A stretch of 64,000 nucleotides of DNA from CAYVQF01 sp964454015. GTDB taxonomy: Bacteria > Myxococcota_A > Bradymonadia > UBA4248. Positions within the stretch are counted from its first letter, which is position 1; each line of letters begins with the position of its first letter. Below are positions 50,709-59,986 of this stretch, piece after piece. Below the pieces are notes generated by a model. That model searched no databases. It was given only the letters and a program-made list of their open reading frames with translations, and was not told the origin of the DNA. The position numbers and the translations under genes are program-made. The stretch covers positions 105,061 through 169,060 of the forward strand of contig CAYVQF010000007.1 in assembly GCA_964454015.1 (NCBI GenBank), in the 5' to 3' direction.

Positions 50709-52469
50709 ATGGGTGGGACAATGGCATCGAGAATGGTGGTGGTGTTGGGGCTGACTTTGGCCCTGCTGGCGCTGACGGTGGCGTGTGCCGAGTCAGAGAA
50801 TACGGAAGAGAAGTGCACCGTGACCTCAGACTGCTCCAAGGTCGGCTTCGTCTGCCATCGCGGCAAATGTGTCCACAGCAAGTCCGAGCGGGCCTGTACG
50901 ACGAAGACCGAGTGCCTCCCGAGTGAGGAGTGCACCGCTGGTTACTGTGCCTTGGCGGAAATCATCGACGCAGACGTCGTGGAAGAGGTCGTCGATGTGG
51001 TCGAGATCGAGGAAGACATCGCCCCTGAGGTCGAAGAGGTCAAGGACATCAGAGACGAGGAGATCCTCGACAATGTCCCACCTCAGATCATCGCCCGTTC
51101 ACCCGAGATCAACGCCAAAGACCAGCCCCTCAACACGGTGGTGACCGTGACCTTCAACGAGGCCGTCATACCCTCGACGATCGGCAACCCCAAGAACTTC
51201 TTCCTCACCGACCAGAGCGGCAAGATGATCCCACCCGACATCGGATGGGATCCGGAGACCCTGACGGCCACCATGAGCTTCAACCAGCCCCTCAATGCCT
51301 GGACCAATTACCAAGTGACGGTGACCTCCAACGTCTTGGACCTCGCCCAGAACTCGCTGGTGGAGGTGCGCTGGTCTTTCACCACCGCCGGGCCTCTCGA
51401 CCAGGCTTTCTACGACCGTTTGGCGCGCGCCTATGCGCCGGTGATTTACCAGGACGTGGCCGACGACAAGCGCGACATCCCGCTGAAGATCGACTTCGAT
51501 GGTGACCTCCGTCCCGTCAACAACATGGCCAACATCAACTCTGGGACCAAAGCGGCGCATGTCTACTACAACGTCTCCGAGACGGAGAGCCACTTCTTCA
51601 TCCATTACGTGTTCTATTACCCAATCTATAAGGCTTCCAGTAACGCCGAGGGGCAGACCCACACCGTCAATGGTGCCCTCATCGTGGTCAAGAAGGTGGC
51701 CAACGATCCCCTCGGCGTGCTGCAGCTCATGGAGACCTACTCCAACGGTGCCAACCCGGGACGGATTCAATCTTTCATCCCGCGCTGCGAGCCCGATTCG
51801 CCCTTCCCGTACTGCCCCTTCGAGTTCACCCTGCGGAACAACGTCGTCAGCCAGTACCACAGCATCGATGGCGACAAGTACACCCTGCCGGAAGACCCGC
51901 GCCGGGTGCGCCTCTATGTCCGGGAGCATCGCCACGAGCTGTGCCACTTCGCGTTCAATGCCAGCGGCGCGGGCTTCTGTGGTCACGCTGCCGAAACCTT
52001 CAATCAGCCGACCTACGCCGTGTTGACCCTGCATGAAGGCGCCGGCAACCCCACGCCGCCCGACGTCACCACCAGCCACACTGGGACCTATGCCCTGCGG
52101 CCCCTCGGCGAGGTGTGGTGGGCCATGGCGACCTCCCGGGGCAACGATCCCGCGCACTTCTACCTCGACGACTTCGAATACACGCCGCCGTCGGCGACTC
52201 AGCCGGCGACGGGCAATGTGCGGATGCCTAACCGCCTCAACACCCAAGACATTTCCTACAATACGGGCCTCTTCTCCCCATGGGCCTGGAGCGTCGTCGA
52301 TGAGTTCGCCCTCGGGAAAGGGCAGTGGTTCGTCGATCCCGCGTGGGCCATCAAGACCCGCTTTGGCGCGCCGGCAAGCTTTGTTTTCACAGCCAACAAA
52401 TACTGCTACAACCTCTTCGGCAACATCGACCGCACCCAGACCGTTGCCGCCTGCGAGCATCCGCAGTGA
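50709..52469 (+). CDS. Cys-rich lipoprotein with Ig-like domain and unassigned C-terminal domain
   Basis: 586 residues from ATG 50709 (GGAG six bases upstream). The signal peptide ends in LALTVAC, a lipobox-like site. A Cys-rich segment follows (CTVTSDCSKVGFVCHRGKC and a second similar unit), then a highly acidic Val/Glu/Asp linker of about 40 residues. An SbsA/Big_5-type Ig-like domain starts at PPQIIARSPEINAKD and includes VTVTFNEAV and YQVTVTSNVLDLAQN. The remaining 340 residues begin YAPVIYQDVADDKRD and contain HFFIHYVFYYPIYKAS and HELCHFAFNASG; I do not recognise this domain. Probably surface-exposed. Confidence 0.75.
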   Translation: MGGTMASRMVVVLGLTLALLALTVACAESENTEEKCTVTSDCSKVGFVCHRGKCVHSKSERACTTKTECLPSEECTAGYCALAEIIDADVVEEVVDVVEIEEDIAPEVEEVKDIRDEEILDNVPPQIIARSPEINAKDQPLNTVVTVTFNEAVIPSTIGNPKNFFLTDQSGKMIPPDIGWDPETLTATMSFNQPLNAWTNYQVTVTSNVLDLAQNSLVEVRWSFTTAGPLDQAFYDRLARAYAPVIYQDVADDKRDIPLKIDFDGDLRPVNNMANINSGTKAAHVYYNVSETESHFFIHYVFYYPIYKASSNAEGQTHTVNGALIVVKKVANDPLGVLQLMETYSNGANPGRIQSFIPRCEPDSPFPYCPFEFTLRNNVVSQYHSIDGDKYTLPEDPRRVRLYVREHRHELCHFAFNASGAGFCGHAAETFNQPTYAVLTLHEGAGNPTPPDVTTSHTGTYALRPLGEVWWAMATSRGNDPAHFYLDDFEYTPPSATQPATGNVRMPNRLNTQDISYNTGLFSPWAWSVVDEFALGKGQWFVDPAWAIKTRFGAPASFVFTANKYCYNLFGNIDRTQTVAACEHPQ

Positions 52470-52496
52470 GCGCGTCCGCGCACTAAAGGGCCCTCT

Positions 52497-53846
52497 ATGC
52501 TCGAGCCGGAACTCGTGGCCGCCGTCTTGGACAAGGTCGTCACCATGGTCAAGGCGGACCTCGTGCAGGCCCATATCAGTGGCGGTTCTCGCCTGGATCT
52601 GGTCCTGAGTCGGGGAGGCGTGGCGCAGTTGCAGCGCGCTGAATCCCTGTGGCTTGACCTCTACGTGGCCCGGCGCAACCGCGCCGGTTGGTGGCACGGC
52701 TGGGGGCGGACCTGCCACCTCGATGACGCGGCGCTCAAGGACTTCAGCGTCCGGGTGCGGAACAACCTCACGGCGACCCCCTTTGCGCCCGCCATCGAGG
52801 CTCCGAGCGAAACGCCTCTGCGGACCTCTTCCTTCGACTCTCTCCTGCAGCGCAGCGATACGCCTTACGCCTTGCATGGCATGGCCGATGCCCTGCTGGC
52901 AGCGGAAGGCGAGAAGCTGGCCTTCGACGCGGGTTACGCGCTCCGGGTCGGTGGCTGGGATGCCGCGCTACAGCCCCTGCCCTTTGCGCTGAAGAACAAC
53001 CAGGGCGCCTACCTCCTCGACCCAACGACGACCGTACGCACCCAAGTGGCCCTGCGCCGGCCGAGGGATGGGCAAGTGCTGGCCAATGTGTGGCGCGAAG
53101 GCCACCGGCGCCACCAAGTGCAGCTCCCCGCCGAGGGATTGGCACCCGGATTTGCCCGGCAGAACTGGGTGGCCCACCCCCTCGCCGCTTGCCAGCCGAC
53201 AGCCCTTCTTTTGGAGCCACCTGCGGCGGCGTTGCTCGTCTCGCAGGTGGTGGCCGACTTCAGTGCCTCGGCGCTGCACCATGGCGCCGGCCTGGTCGCC
53301 AGGCGCCTGGGGCAAAGTCTGGCTGCGCCCAGCATGCACATCGCCTGTAGGGCTTCCCATGCCTTGCACGGTGGTCCTCGCTTCGATGTGGACGGGCTTC
53401 CCACCCAGGACGTCGACTTGATCCGCGACGGGCAGTGGGTGGGGGTGGTGCGCAGCCGCGCCAGCGGGCACCGCGATGGTGCCAGCGGAACAGGACATGG
53501 CGTCGACCGCTGGGGCGCTGAGGCCGTGCGCTTCCCTGTGGTTGAAGACCATGCCGCGGACGATAGCAGCCTCGGGATGGACACTTCGGTGTTGCTCCAG
53601 GTGCCGTGGCTGCGGCTGGAGGCGGTGCCCGGCACGCCCTGGGTCCATTTGTTCTGTGATGGGGGCGGGCGGCTGGTGGTGGACGGAGAAGACGCGGCGC
53701 TGGTCGCGCCGTTTGCGATGCTGGTGGATCTGCGGGCCTGGTTGGCGACCGTGCGGGGCATGGGGGCGGCGGCGTTGGCCTTGGGTGTGGTGACGCCGAG
53801 CTTGCTCTGCCCCTGGCATCCAGAGGTCGTGGAGGGGGCACAATGA
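52497..53846 (+). CDS. Divergent TldD/PmbA (TldE)-family protein
   Basis: 449 residues; AAGGG eight bases before the ATG. The overall layout resembles TldD/TldE: an N-terminal repeat of strands (LDLVLSRGGVAQLQRAES, LWLDLYVARRNRAGWW) and a C-terminal domain ending VVTPSLLC. The stretch at 237-263 (LLLEPPAAALLVSQVVADFS) occupies the place of the TldD metalloprotease HExxxH, but the His and Glu ligands are absent, as in the PmbA/TldE subunit. No TldD partner lies nearby. It overlaps the following Tat-peptide gene by four bases and follows the lipoprotein by 27 bp. Confidence 0.6.
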   Translation: MLEPELVAAVLDKVVTMVKADLVQAHISGGSRLDLVLSRGGVAQLQRAESLWLDLYVARRNRAGWWHGWGRTCHLDDAALKDFSVRVRNNLTATPFAPAIEAPSETPLRTSSFDSLLQRSDTPYALHGMADALLAAEGEKLAFDAGYALRVGGWDAALQPLPFALKNNQGAYLLDPTTTVRTQVALRRPRDGQVLANVWREGHRRHQVQLPAEGLAPGFARQNWVAHPLAACQPTALLLEPPAAALLVSQVVADFSASALHHGAGLVARRLGQSLAAPSMHIACRASHALHGGPRFDVDGLPTQDVDLIRDGQWVGVVRSRASGHRDGASGTGHGVDRWGAEAVRFPVVEDHAADDSSLGMDTSVLLQVPWLRLEAVPGTPWVHLFCDGGGRLVVDGEDAALVAPFAMLVDLRAWLATVRGMGAAALALGVVTPSLLCPWHPEVVEGAQ

Positions 53847-54049
53847 AGGAGAAGTGGAGCCGGCGGTCATTTCTGCGCTTTTTGGCGGCGGCACCCTGTT
53901 CGGTGCTGCTCGTGAAGGTCGCCGCGCCCAGCGCCGCTGACGCGGCGGCACGTCCGCCGCGCCCGCTGCCCCTCGGGGCGATGGGCGGTGGGCGCGGCGT
54001 CTGCGCCTCAGGTGCCCATTGGCTGGCGCCGGTGGCCTGGATGAAGTGA
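53843..54049 (+). CDS. 68-residue protein with a twin-arginine signal peptide
   Basis: The sequence begins MKEKWSRRSFLRFLAAAP: Arg7-Arg8 followed by S-F-L-R is a good Tat consensus, then a moderately hydrophobic core and an AADAAA cleavage region at about 31-37. That leaves a mature peptide of only about 30 residues, rich in Gly, Pro and Arg, with one Cys (GVCASGAHW). The ATG overlaps the stop of the PmbA-like gene (ATGA), so translation is coupled. Small size makes a folded enzyme unlikely; it may be a maturation substrate, a small partner subunit or a cofactor-carrying peptide. Confidence 0.6.
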   Translation: MKEKWSRRSFLRFLAAAPCSVLLVKVAAPSAADAAARPPRPLPLGAMGGGRGVCASGAHWLAPVAWMK

Positions 54050-54051
54050 CC

Positions 54052-54522
54052 ATGCGGGGTGGTTTGCAGCGAGGGGTGCTCATGGTGGCGGTGCTGGCTG
54101 TGGCCGCGGCCTTGCTTTACCTGCGCGGCGCTCAGGTGAGCGCTGACTTCGACCGCCACGTGGATGCAGCCATCATCGCCATGTCTTGCGCCTTGCAGGG
54201 AGAGGAGAGTCAGCGCGCCAGCCGCTTGGCCCAGGCCTGTGACGAAGCGCGGCGGGCGGCGCGCAGCCCGCGCGCCGTCGTGGACCCCTTCGCCGCCTAC
54301 GTACTGATTCAGTGTGAGCGCCTCGCCGATGCGCGCGCCACGGAGCCAACGGTGGTCAATGGCGCCGTGCCCACTGCCGCGGGGCAGGCCTACGCCGCGA
54401 TGGCCGCAGGGCAGTGGGAACGCGCCCAAGCCGCGGCCGAGCTGGCCGCCTCGAGCTCTCCTGAGGAGATGCGTCTTCTGCGACAACTCCTGGCGGGTCT
54501 CCGCGCCGCCGACTGCCCTTGA
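54052..54522 (+). CDS. Small membrane-anchored or exported protein of unknown function
   Basis: 156 residues, starting two bases after the previous stop and without its own ribosome binding site. A hydrophobic N-terminal segment, GVLMVAVLAVAAALLYLRGA, acts as anchor or uncleaved signal. The rest is Ala-rich and helical with Cys in AMSCALQG, AQACDEA, LIQCERL and the C-terminal ADCP. The AAGQWERAQAAAELAAS segment resembles a TPR half-repeat. It ends seven bases before the convergent FG-GAP gene. It is the last gene of the 50.7-54.5 kb run. Confidence 0.6.
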   Translation: MRGGLQRGVLMVAVLAVAAALLYLRGAQVSADFDRHVDAAIIAMSCALQGEESQRASRLAQACDEARRAARSPRAVVDPFAAYVLIQCERLADARATEPTVVNGAVPTAAGQAYAAMAAGQWERAQAAAELAASSSPEEMRLLRQLLAGLRAADCP

Positions 54523-54529
54523 TTGTACT

Positions 54530-56752
54530 TTAGAAGAAGGCGATGCCGCCGCCTTTGGTCACCCGCAGGCGCACGTTGGCTTTGATGGGGCCGAGCTCCT
54601 CCTCGCTGCCATCGGGCCAACGGATGCGCACGGCGCTGGCTCCTGATGACTGACCCAGGCCAAAATGCGCGCGTCGGGTGCTCTGGGTGTTGTAGTGGCC
54701 ATTGCCGGCGGTGACGTCGCGGCTCTGCGTTCCCGTGGCGCTCTCGACGATCACCCGGGCCCCCGTAGCGTCGCGGGGGGCGTCGCCGACGAGGTCGATG
54801 ACCAACCAGTTGTTGCGCTGGCCCACTTCGTTGCGGAAGAGGAAGCCCTCAGCGCCGGCGCTGTCTTTGGCCATGTAGAAATCCAGGTCACCATCGTCGT
54901 CGATGTCGAGCCACAGCGTCGGCCCGGGCCGAGTGATGTTGACCCCGGTGACGGTGTAGCTCTGCTTGGCAAAGCGATGGTCAGGGGTCTGGACGTAGAA
55001 TTCCCACTTCGAGCCCCCGCGCAGGCGCGAGACCGCCAAGTCGAGGCGCCCATCATTGTCGACGTCGACCCACACTGGGTGCAGTTCATCTTCATAATAC
55101 TCCAGCGCGCGCGCCAGGCTCTCTTCGGTAAAGACCGGGTTCTCCCCGCCTTGATTGACATGGAGCATGGTGCGATCGCTCTGGGGGTAGTCTGGATGGG
55201 CGATGGTGCCGACGATGAGGTCGAGATCGCCGTCGTTGTCGAAGTCACCCCACTGACAACCGAAGCCGTTGCCACCAATGGGCGAGGGATAGGTCTTGCC
55301 ACCCATGGTCACGGGGCTCTCTTCTTCGACGCCGCCAATGCCTCGCATGGTCGCGGCCACCCCGGCGGCGACACCGACGTCGGTGAACTTCATCTCACCG
55401 TCGTTGCGCCACAGCAAGTTGTGGTCGATGTAGTGGGGTGCGTTGCTCATGGCCGGTCTGCCAGCGCCGTAGTTGTTGACGAAGATATCCAAGTCGCCGT
55501 CGTTGTCGTAGTCCCCCACGGCGATGCCGTAGGCCGCTCGGGAGACCCCAGGCAGATTGGGGTTGGTGAAATCCGTCAGTGGGTTGTGCTGCGAGGGCAG
55601 GCTGACCTGCTCATAGCGGTCACCGTCCCAGCGATAGAGCTCGTCATCGGGCGGGAAAATCTGCCCATCCCCAGCGGCTGAGCTGCCATACCAGGTGCCG
55701 ATATAGAGGTCGAGGAAACCGTCGCGGTCGAAGTCGGCCATGGCCAAGGCGGCCATCTCCTTGTAGTAGTCCTGACCGCTCAGCCGGGTCTGCACGGGCG
55801 ACGCGATACCGCTGGTGCCAGCATAGGTGAAGACCCCACGCCCATCGTTCATCCACAGGCCCAGCTTGCCTTCGGGCGTCCTGAAGCTCACTCCGGCGAA
55901 GAGGTCGGCGTCTCCATCGTTGTCGACGTCGCCAAAGACGAAGTTGATTCCCTCGGCCAGGGCGAGCTGGGTCGCGCCGGTGACGTCGGTGAAGCGCACG
56001 CCGCCTTGAGGGGTACGACTCTGGCGCAAGACCTTGGGCCTGAAGGGGCGCACCGAGGTGGGCCACACGACCAAGTCCTCCAGCCCATCGCCGTCCACGT
56101 CCTGCACGAGGGCGCGTCCATCGCCGGCGGTCAAGCCCCGCAAGCCCGCCTCTTCAGTGATGTCGACGAAGAAGGGGCCCTGCAAAGGCGCGAGGCTACC
56201 CGTAGTGATGGGGCCACGGTGCGTCCAACCGTCCACCCACAAGGTGTGGCTGAGGGGAACCGCCAAGGCATGGCCGCAGGCCTCGTCGACGATGGCTTGG
56301 TCATGGTTGTCGAGGCGAAATTCATAGATGCCGTTGACTTCGAGCCCGTCGAGGCTCACTTCGAAATCTTGGGGTCCGCCGCCGAGGGTCAACGCCACGG
56401 TGGGCACATCAACGCTCAGGTGGCCAGCGTTGAGACCCCGGACCGGCTGGTCGAAGCGCAGGGTGAAGGTCACGGAGCGCGTGGGACGTGGGTACTCCTC
56501 CTGCAAGCCCACCAAGGTCGCCTGGGGCGGGTTCTGAGTCGCGCACGGGTCGTGCGGCCCATCGGATTCATCGGCGAAGTCCTCTTCATCCATGTCCTCA
56601 GCAAGGTCCTCGCTGTGGTCGGGATCCACCTCCGCTTGGTCGTGCGGCTGGGTGTCCGTGGGGTCCTTCGCCGGCGGATCATCACATCCACTCAGGGAGA
56701 GGGCGAACAGGAGAGCAGCGACGAGCAGCAAACAACGGCGATGAGCAGGCAT
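54530..56752 (-). CDS. FG-GAP/VCBS repeat lipoprotein with ASPIC/UnbV domain
   Basis: 740 residues from ATG 56752 (AGAGG about eight bases upstream). The lipobox is in LFALSLSGC. An acidic Asp/Glu linker and an Ig-like segment precede seven calcium-binding-type FG-GAP motifs: DVDGDGLEDL, DVDNDGDADL, DFDRDGFLDL, DYDNDGDLDI, DFDNDGDLDL, DVDNDGRLDL and DIDDDGDLDF. Together they would form an integrin-like propeller. The C-terminus is an ASPIC/UnbV domain (GHYNTQSTRRAHFGLG, VRIRWPDGSEEELG). Likely a surface binding or adhesion protein; family members have no agreed biochemical role. Confidence 0.9.
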   Translation of the reverse strand: MPAHRRCLLLVAALLFALSLSGCDDPPAKDPTDTQPHDQAEVDPDHSEDLAEDMDEEDFADESDGPHDPCATQNPPQATLVGLQEEYPRPTRSVTFTLRFDQPVRGLNAGHLSVDVPTVALTLGGGPQDFEVSLDGLEVNGIYEFRLDNHDQAIVDEACGHALAVPLSHTLWVDGWTHRGPITTGSLAPLQGPFFVDITEEAGLRGLTAGDGRALVQDVDGDGLEDLVVWPTSVRPFRPKVLRQSRTPQGGVRFTDVTGATQLALAEGINFVFGDVDNDGDADLFAGVSFRTPEGKLGLWMNDGRGVFTYAGTSGIASPVQTRLSGQDYYKEMAALAMADFDRDGFLDLYIGTWYGSSAAGDGQIFPPDDELYRWDGDRYEQVSLPSQHNPLTDFTNPNLPGVSRAAYGIAVGDYDNDGDLDIFVNNYGAGRPAMSNAPHYIDHNLLWRNDGEMKFTDVGVAAGVAATMRGIGGVEEESPVTMGGKTYPSPIGGNGFGCQWGDFDNDGDLDLIVGTIAHPDYPQSDRTMLHVNQGGENPVFTEESLARALEYYEDELHPVWVDVDNDGRLDLAVSRLRGGSKWEFYVQTPDHRFAKQSYTVTGVNITRPGPTLWLDIDDDGDLDFYMAKDSAGAEGFLFRNEVGQRNNWLVIDLVGDAPRDATGARVIVESATGTQSRDVTAGNGHYNTQSTRRAHFGLGQSSGASAVRIRWPDGSEEELGPIKANVRLRVTKGGGIAFF

Positions 56753-56957
56753 GAGCGAGACCTCTTGCGGGAGGGGCCGGCGGGCCAGGGCAGCGCGCGC
56801 GGTCTTGGGCCGAGCCAAGCTTAGTCGCTTCACGGGCAAAGCGCCAAGGGTCCAATCGCGCTCCCGAGAGAAAGTCTCTTGCGAGGTGCCTGCGGGCGCA
56901 GTATGGGAGCGCTGCTGCCCTGCAGTCCGGGGTGTACTCAGAAGAGGTGGTGACGAG

Positions 56958-57872
56958 ATGAACCATGGCGTGCCTATCAAGGTGCTGCTTTTTTTGGCCG
57001 TCGGTTTGGTCGCGGCCAGCCAGTCTGGGAACATCGTTCGCTTGGGCGATGCGCCACCGACGGTCATGGCCGCCTGGCGGCTGCTCATGGCGACGGTGAT
57101 GCTGGCGCCCTTGGCGGGACGTGATCTCCAGGTGTTGCGCCGTTTGGGGGTGCGTCACTGGGCGCTGCTGCTCCTCACGGGCTTGGCCCTGGCGCTGCAC
57201 TTCGTGACGTGGATTGCAGCGGTGCAGTTGACCACGGTGGCCAACGCGGCGGTGCTCTTCTCGGTGAACCCTGTGCTCACGGCGGCGGCGGCTTGGCTCT
57301 TCTTCCGCGAGTCCGTTGGGGCCAAGCTTCTGGTGGCCATCGGCATTGGGCTGTTGGGGATCGTCGTGATGGGGTGGGCCGATCTGAACCTGCAGCCCGA
57401 GCTGTGGCTCGGGGATCTCACGGCGCTGACCTCTTCCCTGTTGTTCACGGTCTACCTGCTCGGCGGCAAGGGCTTGCGCGGGCGGGTGCCAACCACGGCC
57501 TATGTGACCTCGGTCTATGCTGTGGCGGCAGTGCTCTGCTTCGTCTTTGCCGTGGTCAGCGGCGCTTCGCTGGTGGCCTATGACGGTCGCACCTGGACGG
57601 CCTTCCTGTTGTTGGCCTTGGTGCCCACGATGATTGGGCACACGGCGATCAACCACGCCGTGGCCTATGTGAAAGCGGGGTGGCTCTCCATGGCGACGAC
57701 CTCCGAGGCGCTTTTTGCGGGCTTGGGGGCCTATTTGCTTTGGCAGGAGCAGGTGACCTGGCAGACGGCGCTGGGCTACGCGCTGATCATAAGTGCGGTC
57801 ATTGTATTGGTATTCGAGAAGCCAGCGGTCCAGGGTGGGACACGTGTCCCCGCCATTGACAGGTTGCGTTGA
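56958..57872 (+). CDS. EamA/DMT-family transporter
   Basis: 304 residues, ten predicted transmembrane helices as two five-helix EamA repeats, e.g. APPTVMAAWRLLMATVMLAP in the first and the YVKAGWLSMATTSEALFAGL segment with a following Glu in the second. The start ATG at 56958 has GAGGTGG upstream. Drug/metabolite exporters of this type move amino acids, nucleobases or small metabolites; substrate cannot be read from sequence. Divergent from the FG-GAP gene and upstream of rpoD. Confidence 0.88.
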   Translation: MNHGVPIKVLLFLAVGLVAASQSGNIVRLGDAPPTVMAAWRLLMATVMLAPLAGRDLQVLRRLGVRHWALLLLTGLALALHFVTWIAAVQLTTVANAAVLFSVNPVLTAAAAWLFFRESVGAKLLVAIGIGLLGIVVMGWADLNLQPELWLGDLTALTSSLLFTVYLLGGKGLRGRVPTTAYVTSVYAVAAVLCFVFAVVSGASLVAYDGRTWTAFLLLALVPTMIGHTAINHAVAYVKAGWLSMATTSEALFAGLGAYLLWQEQVTWQTALGYALIISAVIVLVFEKPAVQGGTRVPAIDRLR

Positions 57873-58147
57873 CAGTCCTGGGGCGAGCCACAGGGCGATG
57901 CTGAACCCTTATGCGGGGTCCTATGACAAGGATGTCACATTTGAGTGGTACTTTTCCTAGGACGAGCCTAGCGAGGCTTTGACCTCTTGGCAAGAAGAAA
58001 TTGCGAACTTTGTTGCGTGGCGTTGACAGCGAGGCGCAGCGTCTGGCGCCATGACAGGCCTCTTGGGGAGGCGGCATAGAGGTTGCAGTGGGTCCCGCTT
58101 GGACCGGTCGAGTCTCTTTCGATTCGACCCTGCGCCGGAGGATGCCA

Positions 58148-59779
58148 ATGGCACCACGCAACGCGGCCCCGAGAGACCCCACCCCCACGTGGGAGCAGAC
58201 AGAGGACCAAGACTTCTTCGAAGAGGAATTCGAAGAAGGTGAAGCCTTGGACGATGAAGCTGAAACGACGCCAGGGCGACGCAGCAGGCGCCGGGCTGCC
58301 GCGGCCGAGCAGAGGACGGACTTTGGCTCGGATCTCGATCCAGTGAAGATGTACCTCAAGAAGATCGGTACCGTAGGGTTGTTGACCCGCGAAGGTGAGG
58401 TGGAGATCGCGAAGGAAATCGAGAGCGCGCGCGAGGCGGTGATTGCGGCGATTTTCCGTTGTCCTGCGGGCGTAGCGCGGGTGCTGGAGCGTTTGGAGTC
58501 CTTCAAGGCGGGCGACGCCAAGCTCAAGGATCTCATCGGACACAAGCAGCTCGAGAACCCCGAGCGGGAAGAGCAATCGAAGTCGCTGAACAAGGGCCTC
58601 GAGAAGCTCCGACGCCTGGTGCGCGAGGAGCGGGCCCACGCGGCGCAGATGGCCCAAGGGAACACCGCCAAGAACGCCGAAAAGGCGCGTGAGAAGTGGG
58701 CCAAATCCATCACGGCCATCGTCGCTACCTGTAGACACTTGGATCTGGACTTTGGCTTCATCACCGACATCGCTGGGGAGCTGAAAGTCCTCCACAAGAC
58801 CATCCTGTGCTGCGAAGAGAGCAAAGCGCGCTGCTGCAAGCGCGTTGGTCTCTCCCATGCAGCGTTGGCTGAAGCGCTGCAAAGCTGGCGTCTGGGTGAG
58901 GCCCATCCCCTCACGTTGAGTGACGACGAGCTCGGGGAGTTGGATTTGTGCCTCTCCTCGGCTGAGCACCTCCTGCACAGTATCAGTCGGGACCACCAGG
59001 TGGATGCCCAATCCCTCTCCCAGGTGATCACGGAGATCGAGCACGGTGAGCGCGCGCTGCTCAAGGCCAAGGCCAAGATGATCAAGGCGAACCTGCGGCT
59101 GGTCGTCTCCATCGCGAAGCGCTATGTGAACCGGGGCATGCACTTTCTCGACTTGATCCAAGAGGGCAACATCGGCTTGATGCGCGCCGTGGAGAAGTTC
59201 GAGTACCAGCGGGGGCACAAGTTTTCGACCTATGCCACGTGGTGGATTCGCCAGGCCATTACGCGATCCATTGCCGATCAGGCGCGCACCATACGCATAC
59301 CCGTTCATCTCATCGAGACGATCAACCGCATCATGCGGACCAGTCGTTTGTTGGAGCAACAACTGGGGCGTGAGCCGACGGTGCAGGAAATTGCTGAAAA
59401 ACTCGAGATTTCCGTAGAGAACGTCCGCCGAACCATGAAGCTCGCTCGCTCGCCCGTGTCCCTCGAGGCGCCCGTGGGAGATGACGAAAGCAATCTCGCA
59501 GATTTCATTGAAGATGTGAACGCCGAGAGCCCCATCGATTACGTCACCAGTGACGCCCTGGTACATCACACCCAGCGGGTATTGGCCTCCCTCTCTCCCC
59601 GTGAAGAGCGGATTCTGCGCTTGCGTTTCGGGATCGGTGAGCGAACCGACCACACCCTGGAAGAGGTGGGGCAGGACTTCAATTTGACCCGCGAACGCAT
59701 CCGGCAGATCGAAGCCAAGGCCCTGGAGAAGCTGAGACACCCGGCGCGCGCCGTGCTGCTGGAGTCTTTCGCCGAGTAA
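58148..59779 (+). CDS. rpoD: Primary sigma factor RpoD (sigma-70)
   Basis: 543 residues from ATG 58148, with GGAG seven bases upstream. A short acidic N-terminus replaces full region 1.1. Region 1.2 is DPVKMYLKKIGTVGLLTREG; region 2 contains NLRLVVSIAKRYVNRGMHFL, DLIQEGNIGLMRAVEKFEY and STYATWWIRQAITRSIADQA; region 3 runs ETINRIMRTSRLLEQQLG to DDESNLADFIED; region 4 has LSPREERILRLRFGIG and LTRERIRQIEAKALEKLR. The non-conserved region holds two adjacent Cys pairs, C221-C222 and C229-C230. Several TTGACA hexamers occur upstream (57856, 57869, 58023) without good -10 partners. Confidence 0.97.
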   Translation: MAPRNAAPRDPTPTWEQTEDQDFFEEEFEEGEALDDEAETTPGRRSRRRAAAAEQRTDFGSDLDPVKMYLKKIGTVGLLTREGEVEIAKEIESAREAVIAAIFRCPAGVARVLERLESFKAGDAKLKDLIGHKQLENPEREEQSKSLNKGLEKLRRLVREERAHAAQMAQGNTAKNAEKAREKWAKSITAIVATCRHLDLDFGFITDIAGELKVLHKTILCCEESKARCCKRVGLSHAALAEALQSWRLGEAHPLTLSDDELGELDLCLSSAEHLLHSISRDHQVDAQSLSQVITEIEHGERALLKAKAKMIKANLRLVVSIAKRYVNRGMHFLDLIQEGNIGLMRAVEKFEYQRGHKFSTYATWWIRQAITRSIADQARTIRIPVHLIETINRIMRTSRLLEQQLGREPTVQEIAEKLEISVENVRRTMKLARSPVSLEAPVGDDESNLADFIEDVNAESPIDYVTSDALVHHTQRVLASLSPREERILRLRFGIGERTDHTLEEVGQDFNLTRERIRQIEAKALEKLRHPARAVLLESFAE

Positions 59780-59986
59780 GCGCCCGCAGCGGTGAGGTGG
59801 GCCAGTGGGCGTTGGGTTGGGGATCGCGCGTGCCGCAGATGATGGCATCTGTCTCTGCAGTTGGCCATTTGCCGACCATTGTGGTAGCCAGTGAGTTGCT
59901 GGTCGTAGTGGCGCCACTTCGTCGTGGCAGGTGCATCGCTGCAGAGCGCTCGCCGTTGGGTGGCGCTTGGACCCAAGGGGGTTTCG

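Noticed and set aside
51099..52877. A 592-codon minus-strand frame opposite the Cys-rich lipoprotein
   Set aside because: The plus-strand gene has a signal peptide, lipobox and Ig-like domain; the antisense frame has none.
53260..54486. A 408-codon minus-strand frame opposite the PmbA-like and Tat-peptide genes
   Set aside because: Its translation is Pro/Arg/Ala-rich with no signal or domain, while the plus-strand small gene has a clear RR signal peptide and ATGA coupling.
57987..58004. TTGG ... TTGC resembling a sigma-54 promoter upstream of rpoD
   Set aside because: The GG and GC elements are separated by 12 bases, whereas sigma-54 promoters need 10.
57968..59917. A 649-codon minus-strand frame opposite rpoD
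   Set aside because: RpoD is complete on the plus strand with all sigma regions. The antisense product has no recognisable features.
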